Under the pieces are notes generated by a model. That model made no database searches and was not told the origin of the DNA. It saw only the letters and a list, made by a program, of their open reading frames with translations. Both the position numbers and the translations under genes were made by a program. 64,000 bases of DNA from Gloeophyllum trabeum ATCC 11539. Taxonomy: Eukaryota; Basidiomycota; Agaricomycetes; Gloeophyllales; Gloeophyllaceae. Below, in pieces: positions 10,462-24,173 of the stretch (its first letter is position 1; every line of letters begins with the position of its first letter). The stretch lies in NCBI RefSeq assembly GCF_000344685.1, contig NW_006920420.1, forward strand, positions 617,376 to 681,375, read 5' to 3'.

Positions 10462-12430
10462 TTAGACCTCGACACCCCGCTCCTCCTGCGGGCTCACCAT
10501 CACCTTCTGCTTCGCGAGCGACGCGCGCACGGGGTGCTTCTCCTTGAAGATCGCCTCCATCTCCTCGATGTTCCGCCCCTTCGTCTCCACGAAGAACACG
10601 TAAATCACCAGGATGCCCACCGCGTCCACGACGAGGTACAGGAAGTAGAACCTGCCACATACTCAATCAGCATTCCCTGAACCGGCTCGCTCAGACTTAC
10701 CTCCAGCTATCATTATCAATCCCCACCGGCGCGGCGTACGTATTAATAAACGTCACAATATTCTGGAACAGGCCATACATCCCGAGGCCCTTCGCGCGCG
10801 CATTGTACGCGAGCACCTCCGTCGGGTACAGGCACTGGCACGGCGTCCACGCGAACGCGAAGCTCACGAGGAACACGTAGATGAACGCGATGCCGAGGAT
10901 CCCGATGCCGGGGTGCCCCGCCTGTGTGGCCGTCGCGCCGATGATGACCGCGACGGAGATGGTCATGAAGAGCGAGGAGACCATGAGCAGCTTGCGCCGG
11001 CCGAAGCGGTCGATGAATTGGATGCCGGCGAGCGAGCTGGGCAGGGGAGGTGTGAGGGGAGGGGAAAGGGGGAGGGAGGGAGGGGGCGGCGTACCTGGCC
11101 ATCATTACGGGGGTTTGAATCGCGTTGAGCAGGAGTTGGATCTGCTCAGAGGCGATCCCCGCGGTTTGTACCATCAGCGGGAAGTAGTAACCTACACATT
11201 CAATCAGTTTTCTGCACCCACGAGGACACCGAAAAGCCCTTACTCGTCGGCGGCAAATCCAGCTGCCCAAAGAACGCAATACACCCCACTAAAAACGAGC
11301 GATACCTCGCCTCTCTTGAATTAAACAGCTCTCTATAATCCCACCATCTTTTATCGCTCCCGCCCGTATTGATCACCTCCCGCATCTCGTCCATCTCGAG
11401 CCGCACGACCTCGCTGTCCGGATTGCCGTTCCCGTGGTACTTGACGAGAATCGCGCGCGCCTTGTCCGGCTCGCCGCGGGAGATGTACCAACGCGGCGAC
11501 TCGGGGATGAAGTACACGAAGGTAAGGACGACGAGCGCGGGGAGCGCCTGAATAGCCATGGGTAGTCGCCAGTTAATGGTGGACGTCCCACCGTAGTACG
11601 ACAGCCCGAACTCGAGCCAGGTAGAGATGATCGTGCCTGGGTGAGTGGTGGCTTCAGGTTCACAGAGCAACCTTATGGAGCGTTCACTGGCTTACCTAGG
11701 AAGAAACACACCTGATACATCCCGCCCATTATACCCCTGTACGCAGGGTGCGCCATCTCGATGGTGTACGCCTGCCCTGCGGGGCCGAGCAGGACGGCAC
11801 CGACGCCGAGTGTCACGCGCCCAGCGATGATGTGTGCCTCTTTCTGCGCCGCCGTCTGCAGGATCGCGCCGATCAGGGAGACGACTGAGCCCGTGAACAT
11901 GCCGAAGCGACGACCGTAGCGGTCCGCGTTGGGCCCCGCGACGAAGGAGCCTACAACATTGCCTGTATATTTCGAAACAATCTCAGTCATACTTGTTCAG
12001 GTAGAAAGGGATGAAGAATCATGTTACCCATGACATAGATGGCAGCCAGGAACCCCTGCGTCGTCCCCTGGTCGACGCCGAACTGCTTCTTGAAGTTCGG
12101 CATCGCGCTCACCCCGCCGAACGTGTTCGCGTCGAACCCGTTCTGCGCGGAGCACTGGTACGCGACGAACAGGACGGCCCAAAGCTTGAGCATCTGGAAC
12201 GAGTACACGGACGGGCGCTCGGCGAGGAGCGCCGCGGCGAGCCGAGAGGATTTCAGCACTTCTGCTGTTTCTGGTTCTCCTCCTTCGGGGGCTGAGTCGT
12301 TGAGGGATCCCGCTTTCTCGATGCTGATAGGCGTGAGGGGGGAGTTGCTCGATGTGCGGAGGACCCCCGGCAGTTCGTTCTCGAGCTGGTACAGGGACAG
12401 CTGCCCCTTCTCGTCGGTATGACTAGCCAT
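10462..12430 (-). CDS. MFS sugar transporter (sugar porter family, lactose-permease/hexose-transporter type)
   Basis: Exons 5' to 3': 12028-12430, 11696-11962, 11244-11636, 11095-11191, 10701-11036, 10462-10651; 561 residues, all phases close. Sugar-porter signatures in order: an N-terminal cytosolic region with a PTISIEKAGS-like variable tail, NADRYGRR after TM2, GRVTLGVGAVLLGPAG, PESPRWYISRGEPDKA before the central loop, DRFGRRKLL, LYPTEVLAYNARAKG, and ETKGRNIEEMEAIF after TM12. Twelve hydrophobic spans are evident. Expected to be a plasma-membrane proton/sugar symporter. The substrate cannot be read from the sequence; the general form resembles fungal lactose or hexose permeases. Inferred acceptors are CAG or TAG throughout. 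Confidence 0.9.
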
Positions 12431-14156
12431 GACCAGTGGGTGGGGGATAGCGCCTCTTGAAACAGTTAGGAGATTGGATACGCTAGAATTCCTGGTTGAT
12501 AGCGGGTCCCACTGGGAAGAAGATCATTCCAGAGAGCGGATATTGCCATCGCGTGTGTATAAGCCCTGGTTATAAAGAGATTACCTATCCGAGGCCACAG
12601 TATACGAGATTGCTCCCCGTCGGCAGCCCCGTTTTGACGTGCATTCCGTAGACAGGTTTGCGAACTCCACTACCCGGGTGGGTCGAATGATGGTAAATCG
12701 GTACACGTGAGTAGCAAGAACGCAGACGTGGGGTCACAAGAGCGTTGTGGTGTTTTCCTCGCCGAGTTTAATGCGGGCCTGCAGGTGAAAAGGACGGGGA
12801 TACGTATAGAGCAGGCACAGGAAGACCTCCAGACGGGTGTTCCTTCTTCCAAGCTGCGTGGCTCGGGTCATGGTGCTTGTAGTCCAGAAGCAAAAGCAAT
12901 ACAAAGGCCTCGGAAGTACCAAGATAACCAGAGATATGCGGTGACTGATGCAAAGTTTCAGGTGATGAAATACCAGGTTCATAGACGTAGTGTTGTCCAA
13001 GATACCGAACTTTTGTCCGGATTATCACGAGTTCCTCCAGGTGCGTAGAGAAAGGAGCTTGCAGAACATTCTTGTTGACGGCAGTTATTCGGCGCAGGGG
13101 AGTTAGCAGGCCCAGCAGTCCGAAGTTTCTCCTCCCCAGGCGTCCACAATCCGTCGATTGGCAGTAGCACTGCAGAGAGCAAGAAGGGAGGAACAACGGG
13201 ACATCATCTGACAATTCTAAAAATAGCTTGCAGCGACACTACCTCCAGGAAGGAAAGGCCATATTGCGCGGTCCGAGCCCCGGTACATCTATAGAGTTTT
13301 CCAAGGTCTGCAAGGATAACTGCAGCAACAGAACCATAACGTAGAGAGGTCGTCCGTAGCGGAAACAGATTACATTTGAAGAGCCGAAGGAATCCACTAG
13401 GCAGGACCTAATGAGCCGGGGTTTATCTTCATCCATGCAGATATCATAGCGTTCGCTGCTCTTCATTCCGGTTTATCGCAAGTCCTTGAGAATGAATCGA
13501 GTTCGCCCTCGCGACAATGATTTGTATTGGCGCATATTGGCGATAAACGCAAGAAAGTAGCACAGCATGAGAGACAGCAAGGGCATCATAGAGCCTCCGT
13601 AACCAGACAGCCTGACGAGCCCGTCATCAGCTGAGAACTGCAGCTCTTGAGTAGTAGCTTGAACGGTTCATCTTCATTCGTCGACCTCGATTCGCCGAAT
13701 AACCCAACGAGTAGAAGGCATGATTATGCTTTTGTAATTCGAGATAGCGCTCCGCCGTTCTGTTTCGCAGGCCTATCAACGGTTCAGGATACAGCTGTGA
13801 GAGGCTGCAGCTGGGCAGTGGGGCTCGGATACGCGTGACAGACGCGTCAAGCTCTGGTCACGTGCAAAGAGTGACTTGCTGAGCGCGTCTCGTGTTAGTC
13901 ACGCTCGCTTCAGACGCGTAATCATGCCGCCACAACGCGCCGTCTTCCACTGCGTAACATACGCCTCGTAAGAGGTCCTGCCGTGTCGCTGACATAGCAC
14001 GCAACACTAGAGGCTTGTCGGACTCAGCAACGCCATTCAAGTAGAAAGGCAAGCTCTATTGCGAGGATCTGACTAAGACTGCCCGATAGACCGGGAGCGT
14101 CTTGTAATAAGAACCGTGTGCTGGGGTGATACTGGGGTCATAGCACTCTGTTCAAC
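12431..14156. other. Intergenic stretch with divergent promoters
   Basis: Separates the transporter (minus) from SDR paralogue 1 (plus). Open frames here (for example minus 12768-13214) show no domain or splice logic. The right end holds the ACGCGT cluster listed separately. Confidence 0.4.
13831..13919. promoter_or_regulatory. Cluster of three ACGCGT (MCB-like) sites plus a CACGTG E-box
   Basis: ACGCGT at 13831-13836, 13842-13847 and 13914-13919, with CACGTG at 13859-13864, 240-330 bp upstream of SDR paralogue 1. ACGCGT is the yeast MBF/MluI cell-cycle box; binding here is inference only. Confidence 0.4.
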
Positions 14157-15426
14157 ATGATGAGCGTCAGACCCATCTTAGTTGTCGCGGGTGTAGGGAA
14201 CGCTGCAGGTAAGTTTATCGGCTCTTAGCCTTCTCTTATATCCTGCGTTGTCTTACACACCTGATTTCTACTACTTACTTAGGCACGGGAGCTGCTACTG
14301 CGTACGTGGTCTCAATTACTCCGTTACAGCTGTCTTCACCTCGCCAAATACTAATCCACATGTAGGCGGGTATTCTCCAAGGCTGGCTACCGTGTCGCCC
14401 TGCTCGCTCGCAACGCAGACAGCCTCAACAACCTTGCATCCCAGCTGACCAAAGCAGGCGGAGAGGCTCACCCGTTTGCTCTGTCATCTTACGCACCTCA
14501 GGCTATCCGCGATGCCTTCGCCTCTATCCGGAAACAATGGCCCAAAGAGCAGGGCAACGAGATCCGAGCAGCCCTTTGGAATACAGCTGCCGCGGTGTGG
14601 AAGCCATTCCTAGAAGTCACAGACGAGGAAGTCAAGGAGAGCCTCGATGTGAACGTTGCGGCCGCGTTTGCGTTCTCGAGAGAGGCAATCCTGGAATTCA
14701 AGAATAATGATCTAAACGATTTGGGTAAAGTAAGTCGTGATATATCACCAGCCTCTTCTCGAGTATCATGAGCCATCATAGCGAGGAACCCTCATCTTCA
14801 CCGGAGCTACGGCGTCCACTCGGGGAAACGTGACTACTTCCGCATTCGCAGTCGGCAAGTTCGGACTGCGCGCTCTATCACAGAGTCTTGCCAAGGAATT
14901 TGGTAAAGAGAATATCCATGTAAGCACCGGGAGCATGATGCACTCCCTCCTTCTTTACTGATGTGCGGCGTATCATACCTCACAGGTAGCCCATGTAAGG
15001 AAATGATGCTTCACCCCGTCATCTGCCTTCTGACGCTCAGCACTCATCCAAACCAGGCAATTATCGACGGTCGTGAGTGCTTCTGTGTCACCTCTCGAAA
15101 GAAAAGAGTGCTCACGATCTATCCGGCGCCTAGCCATCCTAACGGATCGCCAGCGAGCACGGCATGACGCGACCTGGGAGGCGGACGAGAACGTCCGGCT
15201 CGATCCCGAGAGCATCGCCAAGGTATGTGGATCCCTCACCCTTCAAGCTTCAGTATCCGGTGTTAACAGCTGCTTTTAGTCCTACCTCTACCTGGCGAAT
15301 CAGGATCGCAGTGCGCTCACTTGGGAGCTGGACCGTAAGTCCGCCATAGCGATTTGTTGCGGGATTCGCTGACCCGTGATCTATCTGTGTGGGGTCGTAG
15401 TCCGTCCAGCGCATGAGAAGTGGTAG
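14157..15426 (+). CDS. Short-chain dehydrogenase/reductase-like protein, paralogue 1
   Basis: Nine exons: 14157-14208, 14283-14301, 14366-14729, 14782-14919, 14986-14994, 15057-15072, 15134-15222, 15280-15334, 15401-15426; 255 residues. Seen: the Rossmann nucleotide-binding turn GVGNAAGTGAATA at the N-terminus, VALLARN after beta-2, ALWNTAAAVWKPF in the NNAG position, and a FAVGKFGLRALSQSLAKEF segment where classical SDRs have YxxxK. The Lys is kept but Tyr is Phe (about residue 167). AHAIIDG and a C-terminal LRPAHEKW follow. Exon 5 is only 9 nt (Val-Ala-His) and exon 6 is 16 nt. The gene is a paralogue of 44769-45980 with identical intron positions and phases. A second ATG directly follows the first, so the start could be 14160. 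Enzymatic activity is unproven given the missing Tyr. Confidence 0.85.
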
Positions 15427-18317
15427 GCGGGGGTTAGGGCCAAGGTGCCGGCGGCGGTGGGATGGCTGTGAGTATCATCAACCAAAGATATGATTTGAGC
15501 TGGGTGCGATATCAAGTCTGGGAACCTCGTGTGTTGGGTGGTGAACAAAACCAATGTGTATGTAAGAATAGGAAGATTTCGGTGCCCATCGCGCTTGATA
15601 CCTCCAAATAGCTATCATCCACAAACCCCCCCAAAGGCCAACCCAGACGTCATTCCAGGACTTTGCAGGATCGAGATTTCGCTTGTGCAAGTGCATTGCA
15701 TTTTTGACTTCCGACTCTGAGGTGACAGCGGGCGCTAAGATGCAGATCCACAGTTTGGAGCGCCCGCCGGCTTCGCAGTAAGAGCCCGCCGTCAAACGAA
15801 CCGGTTCGCGTCCTTATGGTACAGCTTCCGAACTTGACCTTGCAGTGAAAGCCTGAGAGCCGCCACATGCTCCCGGCAAGTTATACATTTATAATACATT
15901 GTGAGTACGTGCCTGCATGGTTGGGCGAGGAAGGAAGGTCCATGGAGGTCCCCACCTTCCACGAACATGTGCGAGACACCCAGGTGGCAGTATTATGACA
16001 CAGGACGCCGTAACAACGTCCACAAATGCACAAAATCGAATATGCCAACACGAAAGGGAAGCCCCCACAGCGGGAAACCTCAATCCCATGCCGCGGCGAC
16101 CCGCCCTTTCGAGAAAATCCACTACGCCTTACGCTGGAGTCCCCTCCATTAAAGCCTTTGTTCAACGTTAATCTCCGACGAGCCCGCCCTCGGATCTCCG
16201 AGTCGCGCCCGGCACCGGTGCGCAAGCCAAGTCCGCCAGCTGGAATGCCCGTTTCGCAAGGCGGGAGGCGGGTGTAAGTCGAACTATGTACATACATAGG
16301 CAAGCCGGAGAATGTAAAGCGTCCACCGGGGTGTACGTCAAGATCCGTCCCAGTGAAGGCGTCGCGGTTGACACTGGCACTGGCAGTGGGTGATGGTAGA
16401 CGTAGATCCAGCTGCGAAGGACTCCGAGAAGCTTCCGACGCCCGACGGTGCAGATATGTCGCACGAGTGATTCCCGTCCAAGAAGGAGGGTGTGGAGTTC
16501 TGGTCCGCGATGTGAGAGGCTCGCAAACCGATTAGCTCTGCGATCGACGGAGCACTGGCAATGTCTGATACTTCGAATGACTGCTAGATAAATGAGTGAA
16601 TACAGCCAACAGGATCGGCCATGGGATCGAGGATCATAGCGTGAAACAGTCGGTCTAGAAGAGAAATCTGACGGAGATGCGTGGCCTTTTAGTGGCTCAA
16701 AGTCTTCCGGTAAAGACTATGCGCGGGGGAACGGGAGGTTAGAACCAAACTGATAGGATATCGTACAGGGTCCAGTCGACCCGTGCGTGCGGATATGCGC
16801 ATGCATCACCGCCCGATATCGTAAGAATTTCTACTGGGTGATGGTACCTCAGCCAGAGGGTACTGCTGCGTATCGATGTCGAAATGTACTTCCTCTGAGA
16901 TAACCTATCTACATTGCGGTAGTCGAGAACGGTCAATTACCACCCCAAGTCTAATCGTCAGTCGAACCCCCACTACCGTCGCGCTCACATATAAACTTAG
17001 TGATGCCTATACGGCGCGAGGGGAAGCCCGTCCGCTCCTTTGCTGGAGAGAAGACGCACCGCCACTGAGCATCGCAAGAAGTCCGGTGTAGGGGAAGATC
17101 AGGTTAGGGACGTATATAGTAGGTCGAGGAGCTGGAGGCGGTAGAGATAAGGAGGGCTTCACGTAATTCTCCAGACAAGCGTCGCGAGGTGCGGTGGTCG
17201 CAGGAGCCTGGGTCGAAATCGGAATGGGCCGTCAGGCGTGGATTCAACCTGTGTGGGACTCGCGACTATGTGTAGATGGGAGTTGCGGGGGCAAGTTCTT
17301 TTATGAACGGCGCAGACTATGTCGAAACACGGCTCCTGCCGTTTACTCGAGCGGGAAGTCGCAACAACTTCGGTGAGGACCGTTCTGTAGCGTGAAACAC
17401 CCATCAGCGTCGACCGCAAACCTGGAACACCTACGGCTGTCCCCGTTCTCGGAGGAAGTGTTACTGGGCGCGCTCGATGGATAGCAGTTGCGGTATTTGC
17501 TTCGGGTGCTTCTAGGGCGGGTTACGACCCTAGGCAAAGGATACCCTGGGAGGAAATGGCCTGTGATGCCACTTTGCGATCATACTCAACGCACCTGTAG
17601 ATGGCAATTGCACCTCCTTGGATATCGCAGTATTATGGGCGGCGTTCCCAAAGCACCTGGTCTAAGATCATGGAACTCGGTGCCACAGGGTCCATGATCT
17701 CCACATGGCCAATCAAAGCTTTTCAAACCAAAAAGCATAAAATCAGGTCTTACTGTCCTCAGTGATACGTACCTGTATGCAAATGTTGCACGGGTGAATT
17801 TCGCTGATTATGTGACCTCCCCGCCTGGCTCGATGGAACGCAGCGGCGCGAACATTGCCGTCTGCTTCCTCCTGTAGACATCGGGAAAAGCTGAATGAAG
17901 ATCTGCTGCCACAAATTCGAATCCTGAGCGGTGTTCTTCCGTTTCGCGATGACGGCGAAACATGAGTGGCAGCGAACCGAGGACGCGCAGGTTGTTGATC
18001 ATGATCTGAAGATCTGGCCACGCGAGAGCCACGAGGTGTCCTCCACGTGGAAGGGTTATTCTTGTCCAGGCGCTCTTGTCTTCTGTATTTACGGTGCCCG
18101 CATGAGCGGTCATGCAGCCGCCATCTCTCGACCACCACACGCTCGTCCCCTAGTCCCGTCTCAAATACATTCTCTTATCCGTCTGCTTGCTCGTCGGGTG
18201 CCACGACGGCGAGAAGTGCTACGAATCCAGCAATTGCACCGCTTGCACAGACTGCTGCCGGAGGGAAGGAAATTCCGGAGAGACTGATTTGGGCTGGGTG
18301 CTGTGGGGAATCTCTTG
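15427..18317. other. 2.9-kb gene-poor stretch
   Basis: No gene supported on either strand. Overlapping open frames at 15881-16303 and 17743-18138 lack domains. The last ~500 bp are presumably the 5' region of the PriB-like gene. Confidence 0.4.
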
Positions 18318-21300
18318 ATGGCCGATTCAGCGTCTATGGCGTCGAACCGCACACCGCGAACTCCGACAGAAGGCGACAAGAGTATTCAAAGACCAGCGGG
18401 CGACGGCCAGTTCTATCTCTCACGGAGCAATCCTGCTGTTGAACCGGCCCATGCCACTCCTCCTCTAGACGGCCCCTCCGCGCTGCTCGGGTTATCTGAA
18501 CACCCTCATTCGAGCCACCGCACGGCTGACACAGCGTCTTATAACGCCCCGGCCTGGTCGCGCCAGTCGCCTTCGTCCACCTCAGACTCGTCAGGTCAGC
18601 CGCCGCGCTTCGTGTCTGTTCTTTGTGTGCTAAATGACGAAAACATACCGCACAGCAGGGCAGATGATACCCCCGACGTCGTCATTCTACGACCCTGAAC
18701 AGGCTGTTGCCCAGGACGCACCAGATTACCAGCAGTGGATTGATGCTTACAGCCAGGGACAGATGCAGTACCCAGGTAATGTGCCTAACCAGATGACCGC
18801 GGGCGGCTACCAGCACGGGCCGCCGCACGTTGGCGACGCCCTCCACCCGCCCATGCACCACCCGAGCTCGCAGCTGCAGGGCCAGTTCCATTTTGTGCAG
18901 AACCCCCACTATCCCACAAACCATTTCGACCAAGACCACCCTGCGTACCAGCCCCGAACTCAGCGAAGAATACCAGCGACGAGTGCCGTATCACGGGGCC
19001 ATGGGGCACAACCGACGGGCAGTGCGGGCGACATGTCCGCTAGTGCCCTTCATGGGGCTATCTCATATCAGGATTATCAAGCGCCTAACCGCTCGCCGAA
19101 CGAGCCCGCGTTTTATTATCCCTCGAACAACTTCGAGTATCCATCAGAGAGCCAACAGGCTCATTACCCCCACAGCCAGCCGCACAGCTCTTCAGAACCC
19201 ATGTCCGCGTCGACCAATTACACGCCGTTGTCAAACTACGCAGAGCTGCACCAGTCGTCGGTGTCACCCCCTGGGGCCGCCTGGCAGGATGACAGCGGGC
19301 AATCGGCGCATCCTGCGCACACCGCACAGAGCGTACCTGCACCATCGCCGTCTTCTCTCGGAGGATCCTTTGCCCGATCACACCAGCCGGCTCAGATAAA
19401 TAGCAGTGCTGGTGGACCGGCTCAGCGCCTTGTCGTCAATACTGAGGGCGCAAAAGCAGCACTTGCGACAGGCAAGCGGCCACGCGGCGCTGCCCCCGCA
19501 GCGGCCGGTGGTCGAGGCCGGAAGCGCACTCGCAAAGATGGCGGCGAAGGTGGCGGCGACAGCGACAGCTCGAGCGACGACGATATTGGTGGCGGTGCTG
19601 GACGCGCCATGGGGAGACAAAGTCGACTGTGAGTGTTTGTTCTGAAGTTTATCTCAACCCTCTTCACCCCACTTGTGTTTCTTTCATTTTCTGTCGAGTT
19701 CATTTTCCGGATCTCAGAGGGGCTGGTCACTGTTTCTTTTCTTTCCCCCACTTTCAGATTTTTTTTACCGCGGACGCGACTGCGTCCGCAGTGACATTTG
19801 CCCAGTGTTCGATTGCGATGACCGCGGAGCACACTTGGGATCTGCAGTCGCGGGCCAGATCGGACAGTCTTGCAATCCATTCAGCAATGAATGATTGCAA
19901 TTCACGGTCTCCCTGACGCCGCGCCGGTGCTCCGAGGTTTCTCAACCGAGTACTGGCTCTGTGCGCCTGGTCAGCACTCACCCAGTGGGATCGCGAGCTC
20001 GTGTTTGCAGCTTGTCGCTCTAACTCCTAGCCTCGTGCCCATATTCGGTTCATCCCACGGATTCCCAGCCAGGGGACTCGTAGAGGGCTTTGAACTTGCA
20101 TGAGCTAAAGTGTATGCATGGCTCTGGGCTTGTGCCCAGTCAGGAACTGGGTGCACAAATAGGGGCGCGGGGCGCCTTTCGCCTGCCTCGTTTTCTGATA
20201 TGCGCTCCGAGCTCCTCTGCTGGTAGAATCTTCCGCTCGCCCATGGCCTGGCCGCTGATACATTCATGATCGCGAACACTGCCCTCGGTGCGCTTCCAGT
20301 CGGCGGGCTGCACAGCCACAGGCGCTTGGTAGCGTTGAGGCCCGGGGGTATGCTGGTACCGGGCGCAGCGTTCTCGCTTGTGTTCCTGTTCTCTTTCCGA
20401 TTCGCTGTGGCCCCTTCCCCGTGGATTCGCTAACCATGCATTATCTTTGGAAATGTATAGGCCCGGCGCGTGCACGCACTGCAAGAAGCTGAAGGTATGG
20501 ACCGCGTCGTGTCGTCATCAGCGTCTGGTACTCACATTTCCCCCAACCTTTCCTTTTCCGTGCTCCGGCGTCTCCTCCCACCTCCCATCTGACCGCATCT
20601 GGCACGCACTACGCGATGCTTGCCTCCGGCCCTTCTTTTTCGCCTGTGTCAACTGCGCCTCTTCGGCTGGGCTGCGATCGGCGCGCGCTAGATGAAATGC
20701 GACTTCCCGAAAAACGAGAATGTGTGCAAGAGATGCAAGGCCGGGGGGCATCAGTGCGTCGTGGAGGGCAGGAAGCCTAGAACAGCGCCCAAGTGAGTAG
20801 CCGTTGATATTGAATTCTGAATTCGCCGGAGATGGGGGTAGGAGATTGCGGCGTCCCTGGGTGACGCATTTAAGGATCGCTCGGCATACAGTGTGGCGGC
20901 GCAAGTGCCGCCTCACCAGATGTCGTCGTCCACCGAACGTCCTTCATCTCCTACGCCTTCCGATTCTTCTCTCTCGTGTGCATCGGATGGGAGCTCATCA
21001 TCGTTCGCTTTGGTTTACAGTAAGCGGGAATACCTCCTGGCTCAGATCCGCCAGAAGGATGCGATCATCGAGTCGCTGCTCAAGCAGGTCGGTGATACAT
21101 CTCGCGCTCTATCTTATGTGGGATAGTGCCTCGAAACTAACACTTCCTTCTCAGCTCCATAACCCATACTTGGCGACACCCTTATCCATTGCTTCCTACC
21201 GGATGGCCACATCCCCGTCGGACAAGAACAACCAAGATGTCATCGCTTGGTTGGACCGCCTCCAGGAATCCGTCCGCACTGCCGGTGGCAAGGGCGGCCC

Positions 21301-24173
21301 TACTGCGTTCAGCCTTTCCTCGCGTGAGAAGGAAAGGGGCGACGAACAGGGCTCTGAGTCGGAAGAAGAGCACGAGCAGAGTCAGAAGACTGAGCAAGAC
21401 GAGGATGATGACGACACGACTGGACCCCCGACGCTCCCTGACGCAGCTGTCCCTCTCGGCCTCATCGCGAACCTTAGTCTTAGCAATACCACTAAGAAGA
21501 CCAAGGGTAAGAACAAGGCTCAGATGACGGCCAAGGAACGGGAGGAGAGCCTTGATGATGACAACGTCGTATGTATACATTGCTGGCTGGGATAAGCCAT
21601 TTGGATTTATGTCTAATGTCTCTAGGGTGTTGCGAACGAGACATACTTCATGCCTGGTCCCGCTAGCGACCTGAATATCCGCGCTAATCTCATTGAGCAA
21701 CATAGTCCGCCAGAGATCCTGGTACATGGACTGGTCACGCCACAGGATGTGGAGAAACTATTTGACATGTAAGTGTTATCGATGCACTAGTGAACCGAAT
21801 AACCAGACTTACTTCGTGGCCGCTAGCTACTTCACAAAGATTAATGTAGACTTCCGGTCATTTAACATACATGTGTTTCTGACTAACGATCCCAATTTAG
21901 CCTTTCTTGTCGCTCCTCAACCCTATCTTACACACTCCGAGCACGACTTTCGCGAGGTGTCCTTTCTTGTTCACAGTCAGTAAGTGACCATTCGGCATGT
22001 GTTGTGCAGATGGACTCTGATCATAAAACCCGTGTAGTCTGCGCCATCTCGTCCCGATTCTATCCCGAGAAGTCTGAGATATACGCAATCGCTATGCACT
22101 TTGCGAAAAGCGAGGCTGCAAATGCATTAATCAATGGATGGAAGTCCGTCGAACTGTGCCAAGCATACCTGCTCATGAGCTATTATGCCGTCCCCGCAAA
22201 GCGGTGGGAAGAGGACCGCAGTTGGTTATATACGGGCTTGGCCATCAGGTAGGGAAGCTCGGAATGAGTATCGGTGTGATTGAGGGACTGACTAGCGCTT
22301 GTGGCTAGACTTGCCACGGATCTTAACTTGCACCAGGTGTCAACCGTCAAGTCCAATACCGAGAAGGCTGCACGTGAAGTCTTGAATCGTACCCGGACTT
22401 GGATGATATGCTTCAACCTCGACCGGTCGGTGGCTACACAGTTTGGAAAGCCCTCTACGATCAAGGAGGACTAGTACGTCACTGAATGGTTGTTATCCGG
22501 CGTAACTCAGTGTTGTTGTTTAGCATCACTCGACACTGTAAGGACTGGTACAAGTCATCTCCGTACAATGACAAGGTAGGCACTGTCGACATGGTATTGC
22601 AAGGTCTGACAATGCTCTAGTATGATATCCACATCTGCGCCTACTCGACTCTGCTGCGGATAGTCGCCGAGTTCCATGAGGCCATCTACTCTGACCCGGA
22701 TTCACCAACCGGTCTCAACAAGGTAATCCAGGTGTATCTCCCTTTCTATCATTTCTGAATATTGTATCGTTAGAACATGGATTTCCGGGAAGTAACCCTC
22801 GAGCATGATCGTAAGTTAGAGGCTTTCCAGGACGAGTGGACTCGGAAATTCGATGAGGATTCAGATCCAAATGGTACGCCATCCTCCTTAATCGTCTTGC
22901 TTAATGGCCACTCAGACTGGGCTTCTAGACCCTGGTTGCTGTATTCGCGTTGCATTGGCGCCTTTGTGAGTCGGTCTTCTACATCATCGTGCTGGTGACT
23001 CATCGTTATCATAGCTTGGTGAACTACTCCCGACTTGTCATGTACTCGTTTGGATTTCAGCAGGCCTTTGAGAGAGGCATTGAACTTGCCGATCGACTGT
23101 TCTTCACCAAGGTAACTGCCTCTAGACACTGACGAAAGTAGAAACAGCCTCTTACATATGATCTCCCTAGTGCTTCGAGTCAGCGAAGAATGTAGTGAGG
23201 ATTATGATCGAGGACCTCGCTCCAAGCGGATATATGAAGTACTCCCCGGACGGTAAATTTGTTTGCTCATGACTGTTGATACTTGATTGCTGAACGTTGC
23301 TGTAGGCTACTTCGTCTTTGCTGCCTTCGCGTCCGCATTCCTTCTCAAGGTACGTTTCCCATGCTCGATGCCTTATCATCAATTGTTTGATTTCTGCCTC
23401 TCAGTTATTGCGGCCGGAGTTCGCAAAGTTGTTGACGCCCGAGTCAGAGACACAAATATACGACTTGATCGCTCGCCTCATCCAAATTCAGAGCTCCCCT
23501 GAAATTGCCATTGATGACCGGCACACGCCCAAGCTTTATGCCCGTTTCTTAGCCGGTTTATTGCAGAAACATCGCCACGACGGAGCCACCAGCGGTCGTC
23601 TGCAGATCTTCCAGCCGCCATCTGGCAACGTCAGCACGTCTGCTGGGTTCGCTATTCCTCCGGGTTCCACGGCATCTAGCCAGGTATTCTCTGTTGCTCC
23701 TCCACAGGCGGGCTATCAGGACGTTGGACATACGAGGTCTGTGGCTGGTCGCGACGGCCGGCCACTGACGCCTGTCTACGAACCGGAGACGACCTACGCC
23801 CAAGCGACCGGCCCCATCGATCTGGGCGGGTTCCTCGACTCCTCAGACTTCGCTATGAGCGACTTGAATGGCGGCTTCGAGCAGGAGATGCTGGCGACTA
23901 TGCGTGCCATCAAGAATCCGGCGTGGTGGGATAATATGATGATGCCAGGGTATTTGAACCACCGCGTTGCACTTGTCGGCTAATAATGTGACCTTTCGTT
24001 TGCGGTTTGCCTTTGGGTGCAGATTCTCCTGGACGAGCAACGCGCCGATGGCTCAGGCCAATGGCATCAATGGAGTCAACGGCATGATGGGCCATCCTGC
24101 CCAGAACGGGGACGCGATGCCCTACATGAACGGTATGAACCGCATGAATCTTGCTCCTGTACCTATTGGCTAG
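18318..24173 (+). CDS. priB: Zn2Cys6 transcription factor, PriB-like
   Basis: Twenty exons: 18318-18594, 18656-19628, 20461-20494, 20692-20792, 21021-21087, 21155-21568, 21626-21768, 21827-21845, 21901-21979, 22038-22248, 22309-22473, 22524-22575, 22621-22722, 22774-22873, 22929-22965, 23015-23111, 23171-23252, 23306-23349, 23405-23949, 24023-24173; 1230 residues, all phases close. The N-terminal ~400 residues are Gln/Ser/Pro-rich and end in a GRGRKR basic patch and a Ser/Asp acidic run. The zinc cluster is C-x2-C-x6-C-x8-C-x2-C-x6-C at about residues 421-450, split by an intron. Next come KREYLLAQIRQKDAIIESLLKQ (coiled linker), an acidic region and the fungal transcription-factor homology domain. 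The zinc cluster, linker and SIASYRMATSPSD block resemble the PriB regulator of Lentinula; this is from memory. Nuclear, targets unknown. The ATG at 18318 is the first in frame. Intron 19629-20460 is unusually long (832 nt). Confidence 0.82.

Noticed and set aside
12768..13214. 148-codon minus-strand open frame between transporter and SDR
   Set aside because: No recognisable motif, and an equally long frame lies opposite.
15881..16303. Overlapping open frames on both strands
   Set aside because: Mutually antisense, no domain, no flanking exons with matching phase.
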